Assembly (NCBI RefSeq): GCF_006542425.1
Contig: NZ_VFID01000011.1
Span: 124,001-188,000, forward strand
DNA from: Pseudoxanthomonas sp. z9
GTDB lineage: Bacteria; Pseudomonadota; Gammaproteobacteria; Xanthomonadales; Xanthomonadaceae
Reading direction: 5' to 3'
DNA: 64,000 nt
The notes below the pieces were generated by a model. That model was not told where the DNA came from and searched no databases. It saw nothing but the letters and a program-made list of their open reading frames with translations. Positions 58,504 to 64,000 of the stretch are shown one piece after another. Position 1 is the stretch's first letter, and each line of letters begins with the position of its first letter. Both the position numbers and the translations under genes were made by a program.

Positions 58504-60192
58504 TCAGCGCTTCATCGAAGCGAAGAACTCGTCGTTGGACTTGGTGTTCTTCATCTTGTCCAGCAGGAATTCCATCGCGGCGATTTCGTCCATCGGATGG
58601 AGCAGCTTGCGCAGGATCCAGATCTTCTGCAGCAGTTCCGGCTCGATCAGCAGGTCCTCACGGCGGGTGCCGGAGCGGTTGATGTCGATGGCCGGGTAGA
58701 CGCGCTTCTCGGTGATGCGGCGGTTCAGGTGCACTTCGCTGTTGCCGGTGCCCTTGAACTCTTCGTAGATCACCTCGTCCATCTTGCTGCCGGTTTCGAC
58801 CAGCGCGGTGGCGATGATGGTCAGCGAGCCGCCTTCCTCGACGTTGCGCGCGGCGCCGAAGAAGCGCTTCGGACGGTGCAGGGCGTTGGCGTCCACGCCG
58901 CCGGTCAGCACCTTGCCGGAGCTGGGCACGACGTTGTTGTAGGCGCGGGCCAGGCGGGTGATCGAGTCGAGCATGATCACCACGTCCTTCTTGTGCTCGA
59001 CCAGGCGCTTGGCGCGCTCGATCACCATCTCGGCGACCTGCACGTGGCGGGCGGCGGGCTCGTCGAAGGTCGACGACACCACTTCACCGCGGACGGTGCG
59101 CTGCATCTCGGTGACTTCTTCCGGACGCTCGTCCACCAGCAGCACGATCAGGTGCACGTCCGGGTGGTTGGTGGTGATGGCGGTGGCGATCTGCTGCATC
59201 ATGATCGTCTTGCCGGCCTTGGGCGGCGACACGATCAGCGCGCGCTGGCCCTTGCCCTGCGGCGCCATCAGGTCGAGGATGCGGCCGGCGATGTCCTCCG
59301 ACGAACCGTTGCCGCGCTCCAGGGTGAAGCGGCGACGCGGGAACAACGGGGTCAGGTTCTCGAACAGCACCTTGTTCTTCGACGCTTCCAGCGGCTCGCC
59401 GTTGATGGTGTCGATGGTCGACAGCGCGAAGTAGCGCTCGCCATCCTTCGGGAAGCGGATGCGGCCGGACAGGTGGTCGCCGGTGCGCAGGTTGAAGCGG
59501 CGGATCTGGCTGGGGCTGATGTAGACGTCGTCCGGGCCGGCCAGGTAGCTGGCCTCGGCCGCGCGCAGGAAGCCGAAGCCGTCCGGCAGGATTTCCAGCA
59601 CGCCGTCGGCGGCCACGCCTTCGCCGTGGCGGGTCAGCACCTTCAGCAGGGCGAAGATGACGTCCTGTTTGCGGGCGCGGGCCACGCCTTCCTGGATGTT
59701 CAGCTGCTCGGCGATTTCCAGCAGCTTGGGCGCCGGCATGCGCTTGAGGTCGCCCAGCGAGTACTGCGGGAAGCCTTCCGGGACGCTCGGCATCTGGCGC
59801 GGGACGTAATTCTCGTTGCCGCCGTTGCCGTCGCCGGGCATGCCGTCGTTGTAGCGGTCGCGGCCGCGCTCGCGGTCACGGCGGTTACGGAAGCGGTCGC
59901 GGCGGTTGTTGTTGTTGAAGCGGTTGCCGTCGCGCTGGTCGCGCGGCTCGCCATCCCCCTGGCCCTGCTGCTGGCCGCCGCCGGTGTCGGCGGCGCCTTC
60001 CGGCTGGATGGGCGCGGCGGCGCGCGGCGCTTCGACGGCAGGAGCCGGAGCGGGCGGCGGGGGCGGCGCGGCGGGGGCCGGCGCTTCGGCCGGAGGAGCC
60101 GCGCTGGCGGCTTCGGGGGCGGATTTGGCGACGCGCGGCTTACGCACGCGCTTCTCGGCGGGGGCGCCGGTTTCGTTGCTGCTGTCGGACAA
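58504..60192 (-). CDS. rho: Transcription termination factor Rho with long N-terminal disordered extension
   Basis: Rho is the hexameric RNA helicase that ends transcription. I place the start at TTG 60192 (product MSDSSNETG) because GAGGA lies eight bases before it; a frame to 60309 is open but implausible. Residues 25-140 form an extension not found in E. coli Rho: Ala/Pro-rich, then Gly/Asn/Arg-rich ([20 protein letters not shown]). The normal Rho N-terminus begins at about [17 protein letters not shown] (residue 144). Walker A SPPKAGKT is at 322-329. Total 562 aa. Confidence 0.96.
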   Translation of the reverse strand: MSDSSNETGAPAEKRVRKPRVAKSAPEAASAAPPAEAPAPAAPPPPPAPAPAVEAPRAAAPIQPEGAADTGGGQQQGQGDGEPRDQRDGNRFNNNNRRDRFRNRRDRERGRDRYNDGMPGDGNGGNENYVPRQMPSVPEGFPQYSLGDLKRMPAPKLLEIAEQLNIQEGVARARKQDVIFALLKVLTRHGEGVAADGVLEILPDGFGFLRAAEASYLAGPDDVYISPSQIRRFNLRTGDHLSGRIRFPKDGERYFALSTIDTINGEPLEASKNKVLFENLTPLFPRRRFTLERGNGSSEDIAGRILDLMAPQGKGQRALIVSPPKAGKTIMMQQIATAITTNHPDVHLIVLLVDERPEEVTEMQRTVRGEVVSSTFDEPAARHVQVAEMVIERAKRLVEHKKDVVIMLDSITRLARAYNNVVPSSGKVLTGGVDANALHRPKRFFGAARNVEEGGSLTIIATALVETGSKMDEVIYEEFKGTGNSEVHLNRRITEKRVYPAIDINRSGTRREDLLIEPELLQKIWILRKLLHPMDEIAAMEFLLDKMKNTKSNDEFFASMKR

Positions 60193-60384
60193 AGTGCGAT
60201 TCCTCGCTATGGCGAGCGCCGGCTCGAACGCGCGGCGGCGGGTGAAGGAGTGTGGGTGACTCAGAAGGGTGCGGCGCAGAAAAGGCGCCGGATGTGCGGA
60301 CACTAGCACCGCGCTGCGGCGACGGCAAGCGCCGGGCCGCAGCGGGTTCGCACGGGTTCAGCCGGGGCGCCCGGCCGGACCGGC

Positions 60385-60726
60385 TCAGGCGGTCTGGGCG
60401 CCGAGCGTCTTGTCGATCATCTGGGTCAGCTGGCCCTTGCCGACCGCGCCGACCTGGGTCGCCTGGACCTGGCCGTCCTTGAACAGCAGCAGCAGCGGGA
60501 TGTTGCGGACGTGGTACTTGATGGCGGTGGCGCGGTTCTCGTCCACGTTGAGCTTGACCACCTTCAGGCGGCCGTCATAGGTCTCGGCCAGTTCGTCCAG
60601 GACCGGGGCGATCATCTTGCACGGACCACACCATTCGGCCCAGAAATCGACCAGGACCGGTTCACCGGATTGCAGAACGGCGGCCTCGAAATCGGCGTCG
60701 CCGACATGGGTTACTTTTTCGCTCAC
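60385..60726 (-). CDS. trxA: Thioredoxin
   Basis: This 113-aa cytoplasmic thioredoxin has the active site WCGPC (residues 32-36), the buried Asp in LVDFWAEW and the cis-Pro loop RNIPLLLLFKDG. It reduces protein disulfides with electrons from thioredoxin reductase. The start is a GTG at 60726 (VSEKVTH) preceded by GGAGAA. It lies between rho and rhlB, an order conserved in gammaproteobacteria; it is divergent from rhlB across a 225-bp gap. Confidence 0.97.
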   Translation of the reverse strand: MSEKVTHVGDADFEAAVLQSGEPVLVDFWAEWCGPCKMIAPVLDELAETYDGRLKVVKLNVDENRATAIKYHVRNIPLLLLFKDGQVQATQVGAVGKGQLTQMIDKTLGAQTA

Positions 60727-60951
60727 TGGGTTCTCCTGCGGAGCCGCGGCGGGCCGCGGACGGATGGGAGGCCGGGGACGGCCACCTCTTTGGGGTAAAC
60801 TGGGGCGTTCCGCGGCCAGATCAAGTCATTCCTGGCGGCCGCGCGATCCGGCTTTGGGGGCGCAGTTTGCGACGCCGCCGACGGCGATGCAAGCACGAGC
60901 AGTCCCTATATCAGTCGCGCCAACGGAACACTGCGGCGCAAAGAAGAAAGC

Positions 60952-62640
60952 ATGAGCGACAAACCTTTAACCGACATTACCTTTGCCTCGTTCGACCTGC
61001 ATCCGGCCCTCCTGGCCGGGTTGGAGAACGCCGGTTTTTCACGCTGCACCCCCATTCAGGCGCTGACCCTGCCGGTGGCGCTGGCCGGGCGCGATGTCGC
61101 CGGCCAGGCCCAGACCGGCACCGGCAAGACCCTGGCGTTCCTGGTCGCGGTGATGAACCGCCTGCTGTCGCGGCCGGCGCTGGCTGAGCGCAAGCCGGAA
61201 GACCCGCGCGCGCTGATCCTGGCGCCGACCCGCGAACTGGCCATCCAGATCCACAAGGACGCGGTGAAGTTCGGCGCCGACCTGGGCCTGCGCTTCGCGC
61301 TGGTGTATGGCGGCGTGGACTATGACAAGCAGCGCGAACTGCTGCAGCAGGGCGTGGACGTGATCATCGCCACCCCCGGCCGCCTGATCGACTACGTCAA
61401 GCAGCACAAGGTCGTCTCCCTGCACGCCTGCGAGGTCTGCGTGCTGGACGAGGCCGACCGCATGTTCGACCTGGGCTTCATCAAGGACATCCGGTTCCTG
61501 CTGCGGCGGATGCCGATCCGCACGGAGCGCCAGACCCTGCTGTTCAGCGCCACCCTCAGCCACCGCGTGCTGGAGCTGGCCTATGAACACATGAACGAGC
61601 CGGAGAAGCTGGTGGTGGAGGCCGAGACGGTCACCGCCGCGCGGGTGCGCCAGCGCATGTACTTCCCGGCCGACGAGGAGAAAATCCCGCTGCTGCTGGG
61701 CCTGCTGTCGCGCAGCGAGGGCGCGCGCACCATGGTGTTCGTCAACACCAAGGCGTTCGTCGAGCGGGTCGCGCGCGCGCTGGAGCGCGCCGGCTACCGG
61801 GTCGGCGTGCTGTCCGGCGACGTGCCGCAGAAGAAGCGCGAGACCCTGCTCAACCGCTTCCAGAAGGGCCAGCTGGAAATCCTGGTCGCCACCGACGTGG
61901 CCGCGCGCGGCCTGCACATCGACGGCGTCTCGCACGTCTACAACTACGACCTGCCGTTCGATGCCGAGGACTACGTCCACCGCATCGGCCGCACCGCGCG
62001 CCTGGGCGCCGAGGGCGACGCGATCAGCTTCGCCTGCGAGCGCTACGCGATGTCGCTGCCCGACATCGAGGCCTACATCGAGCAGAAGATTCCGGTCGAG
62101 GCGGTCACCGCCGAGGTGCTGACCGCGCTGCCGCGCCCCGAGCGCGCGCCGGTGGCAGGCGGCGAAGGCGAGGAAGACGAAAGCATCGGCCAGATTTTCC
62201 GCGAGGCGCGCGAACAGCGCAGCGCCGAGGAACAGCGCCGTGGCGGCGGTGGCCGTCGCAGCGGTGGCGGCAGTGGCAGCGGTGGTGGCCGTGGCCGGGG
62301 TGAGCGCCGCGAAGGCGGGCAGGGCGAGCGCAAGCCGCGTGCTCCGCGTCCGCCGCGTGCGGACAATGCGCCGGCCGCCGCGCCGGCGCCCGCCGAGCGT
62401 CCGCCGCGTCCCGAGGGCGAGCGCGCCCCGCATCCGGAACGTGCCGAGGGCGAACGCGGTCCGCGCAAGCGCCGCCGTCGCCGTCATGGCCGTCCGGTGG
62501 AAAACGCCGACGCCGGCATCGCCACGTCCACGCCCGCCGCCGGCAAGCCCGCGGCGAACGCGCCCGTCGCCGGCAAGCACGACAAGCCGTCGTTCTTCAG
62601 CCGTCTGGGCCGCAAGTTGAAGTCGCTGGTCGGCGGCTGA
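60952..62640 (+). CDS. rhlB: ATP-dependent DEAD-box RNA helicase RhlB with RGG-like tail
   Basis: RhlB unwinds structured mRNA for the RNA degradosome. The 562-aa protein has the Q motif [13 protein letters not shown] (residues 53-60), [34 protein letters not shown] and HRIGRTAR. After the helicase core (about 395 residues) comes a 165-residue tail of low complexity: Gly/Arg-rich ([18 protein letters not shown]), then Pro/Arg/Ala-rich, then a basic end ([10 protein letters not shown] and [16 protein letters not shown]). Such tails bind RNA and are longer than in E. coli RhlB. AAGAAGAAAG precedes the ATG. Confidence 0.96.
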   Translation: MSDKPLTDITFASFDLHPALLAGLENAGFSRCTPIQALTLPVALAGRDVAGQAQTGTGKTLAFLVAVMNRLLSRPALAERKPEDPRALILAPTRELAIQIHKDAVKFGADLGLRFALVYGGVDYDKQRELLQQGVDVIIATPGRLIDYVKQHKVVSLHACEVCVLDEADRMFDLGFIKDIRFLLRRMPIRTERQTLLFSATLSHRVLELAYEHMNEPEKLVVEAETVTAARVRQRMYFPADEEKIPLLLGLLSRSEGARTMVFVNTKAFVERVARALERAGYRVGVLSGDVPQKKRETLLNRFQKGQLEILVATDVAARGLHIDGVSHVYNYDLPFDAEDYVHRIGRTARLGAEGDAISFACERYAMSLPDIEAYIEQKIPVEAVTAEVLTALPRPERAPVAGGEGEEDESIGQIFREAREQRSAEEQRRGGGGRRSGGGSGSGGGRGRGERREGGQGERKPRAPRPPRADNAPAAAPAPAERPPRPEGERAPHPERAEGERGPRKRRRRRHGRPVENADAGIATSTPAAGKPAANAPVAGKHDKPSFFSRLGRKLKSLVGG

Positions 62641-62718
62641 CGCCGACCCGGTGCCCGGCATCGCCTCCGCGTCGATGCCGGCGTCACCCGGGCATCGCTT
62701 CCGCGTTCGGCGCTCCGG

Positions 62719-62724
62719 CATAAT
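62719..62724 (+). promoter_or_regulatory. -10-like hexamer CATAAT of ftsE (leaderless start)
   Basis: CATAAT ends six bases (CGCCGC) before the ftsE ATG at 62731. The spacer is identical to the one before polA. There is no Shine-Dalgarno. Confidence 0.5.
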
Positions 62725-62730
62725 CGCCGC

Positions 62731-63417
62731 ATGAGCGTGCTTCGATTCGAAAACGTCAGCAAGCAGTATCCCGGCGGACACACCGCCCTGTCGGAGGTCA
62801 GCTTCGAAGTGGCCGAGGGCGAGATGCTGTTCGTCACCGGCCATTCCGGCGCCGGCAAGAGCACGCTGCTCAAGCTGATCCACCTGAGCGAACGGCCGAG
62901 CCGCGGCGCGGTCGTGTTCGCCGGCCGCAACCTGCTGAAGGTGCGCGGCGGACGCATACCGCTGCATCGCCGCGAGGTGGGCGCGGTCCACCAGGACCAC
63001 CGCCTGCTGACCGATCGCACGATCATGGAGAACGTCTCGCTGCCGCTGATCCTGCGCGGCGAGCGGCGCGCCGACGTGCAGAAGCGGGTCCGCGAAGTGC
63101 TTGCCCGGCTGGGCCTGGGCCATCGCGAGAAGGCGCTGCCGACCCAGCTGTCGGCCGGTGAACAGCAGCGCGTGGGCATCGCCCGGGCGATCGTCGCCGA
63201 GCCCAAGCTGCTGGTGGCCGACGAACCGACCGGCAATCTCGACCCCACCCTGGCGGCGGAAATCATGGAACTGTTCGCCTCCATGCCCGAACGCGGCACC
63301 AGCGTGCTGGTGGTGAGCCACGACCTGGCCCTGCTCAAGCGCATGCGCAAGCGCGTGCTGGTGCTGGACCACGGCCAACTGGTCGACGACATCTCGCCCG
63401 CGGACCTGGCCGAATGA
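62731..63417 (+). CDS. ftsE: Cell-division ATP-binding protein FtsE
   Basis: FtsE is the ABC ATPase that, with FtsX, activates septal peptidoglycan hydrolases. The 228-aa protein has Walker A GHSGAGKST (residues 37-45), Q-loop VGAVHQDHRLL, signature LSAGEQQ (140-146), Walker B LLVADEP (160-166) and the His switch VVSHD. The family text FENVSKQYPGGHTAL is clear. Its stop overlaps the ftsX start (ATGA). It sits downstream of rhlB, with ftsX following. Confidence 0.97.
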   Translation: MSVLRFENVSKQYPGGHTALSEVSFEVAEGEMLFVTGHSGAGKSTLLKLIHLSERPSRGAVVFAGRNLLKVRGGRIPLHRREVGAVHQDHRLLTDRTIMENVSLPLILRGERRADVQKRVREVLARLGLGHREKALPTQLSAGEQQRVGIARAIVAEPKLLVADEPTGNLDPTLAAEIMELFASMPERGTSVLVVSHDLALLKRMRKRVLVLDHGQLVDDISPADLAE

Positions 63418-64000
63418 ACGACAGCAACCGCTTCTCGCGTCCGCGCTCGGGCTTCGGCATCTGGCTGGACCAGCATCTCTACAGCTTCGTTTCCAGCCTC
63501 GGTCGGCTGGTGCGCCGGCCCTGGGCCACCGTGTTGACGATCGGGGTGATGGCGGTGGCGTTCGTGCTGCCGCTGGGCCTGTGGCTGGCGTTGTCCAATG
63601 TCGAGCAGTTCGCCGGTGACGTCAGCGATTCGCGCGAGATCGACGTCTTCCTCAAGCTCGACGTGCCGGTGCCGCGCGCGCAGGTGCTGGCGGTCCAGTT
63701 GGGCGGCCGCGCCGACGTGGCCAGGGTCGAACTGCGCACGCCCGAACAGGGACTGGCCGAGTTCCGCGAGCGCAGCGGCCTGGGCGCCAGCCTGGACGCG
63801 CTGGAAGGCAACCCGCTGCCGACCCTGCTGCAGATTACCCCGCGGGGCGACGAAACCGGATTGGTGGCGACGCTCCGGCGCCTGCCCGAGGCCGACCTTG
63901 TCCAGCACGATGCGCAATGGCGGGATCGCCTGCGCGGCTGGCTGGGTTTCGGCGAGCGCCTGGTCTGGGTGCTCGCCGCGCTGTTCGGCATCGGCGCGCT
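63414..64000 (+). CDS. ftsX: Cell-division membrane protein FtsX (C-terminus outside window)
   Basis: FtsX is the membrane partner of FtsE and transmits ATP hydrolysis to periplasmic amidase activators such as EnvC. The window holds about 195 codons, no stop. A cytoplasmic N-terminus (SRPRSGFGIWLDQHLYSFVS) is followed by a first membrane helix (VLTIGVMAVAFVLPLGLWLA), the periplasmic domain (EIDVFLKLDVPVPRAQVLAV, LEGNPLPTLLQITPRG) and the beginning of the second helix (LVWVLAALFGIGA). It overlaps ftsE by 4 bp. Confidence 0.95.
   Translation, partial: MNDSNRFSRPRSGFGIWLDQHLYSFVSSLGRLVRRPWATVLTIGVMAVAFVLPLGLWLALSNVEQFAGDVSDSREIDVFLKLDVPVPRAQVLAVQLGGRADVARVELRTPEQGLAEFRERSGLGASLDALEGNPLPTLLQITPRGDETGLVATLRRLPEADLVQHDAQWRDRLRGWLGFGERLVWVLAALFGIGA

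Overview
The window is chromosomal DNA of very high GC content from a gammaproteobacterium, most probably of the family Xanthomonadaceae (Lysobacter/Luteimonas/Xanthomonas group). The clues are a XanB2-type chorismatase, an sX13-like small RNA directly behind polA, a DUF2782 lipoprotein beside polA, the rho / trx / rhlB cluster, and many secreted S9 peptidases. I see no phage, plasmid or transposase genes. Nearly all of the window is ordinary core genome, interrupted by small accessory modules and two striking repeat arrays.

Layout. 1-4.3 kb: parB (cut by the window edge), parA, rsmG, a 4'-phosphopantetheinyl transferase, a GlsB-type membrane protein and xthA. 4.3-10.2 kb: a 14-TM MFS exporter; a proline iminopeptidase + DMT exporter pair with a divergent Lrp regulator; and a coniferyl-aldehyde-type dehydrogenase. 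10.2-19 kb: gamma carbonic anhydrase, a DUF2167 protein, a YkgJ protein, then a tightly overlapping six-gene operon RDD / SpoIIM / DUF4129 / DUF4350 / MoxR / DUF58. 19-28 kb: aroE, a beta-propeller protein, a palindromic repeat array, hemB, a chorismatase and several envelope proteins. 28-38.1 kb: a Coa1-like protein, a DPP-IV type peptidase, a YfcG-like GST, UPF0114, uvrD, a universal stress protein, DUF2782 and polA. 38.1-41.6 kb: an sX13-like sRNA, a DUF421 protein and a 2.4-kb array of sixteen 148-bp units. 41.6-52.6 kb: hemF, a Cys-rich Sel1/Hcp-like repeat protein, a second S9 peptidase, YcgL, a 1097-aa membrane-ankyrin protein and a CPA2 antiporter. 52.7-56.4 kb: four tandem TonB-C-like paralogues. 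56.4-64 kb: a cyclase-family enzyme with a LysR regulator, rho, trxA, rhlB, ftsE and ftsX (cut by the edge).

Working together. Heme (hemB, hemF), aromatic/ubiquinone/pigment precursors (aroE, the chorismatase), DNA replication and repair (polA, uvrD, xthA), chromosome segregation and division (parAB, ftsEX) and RNA turnover or termination (rho, rhlB) are represented by single genes, as expected of a random core segment. The most coherent multi-gene unit is the MoxR/DUF58 operon, whose genes are all linked by overlapping stop and start codons. Its role is not established.

Regulatory reading. Seven genes (rsmG, the gamma carbonic anhydrase, aroE, uvrD, polA, hemF, ftsE) have a -10-like hexamer ending exactly 6 or 7 nt before the start codon and no Shine-Dalgarno, which predicts leaderless mRNAs and decides the start codon of rsmG and hemF. 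Two of the TonB-like genes carry the same promoter (TTGAAG, 17 nt, TAGGCT). All functional calls were made by eye from protein motifs, without database searches.
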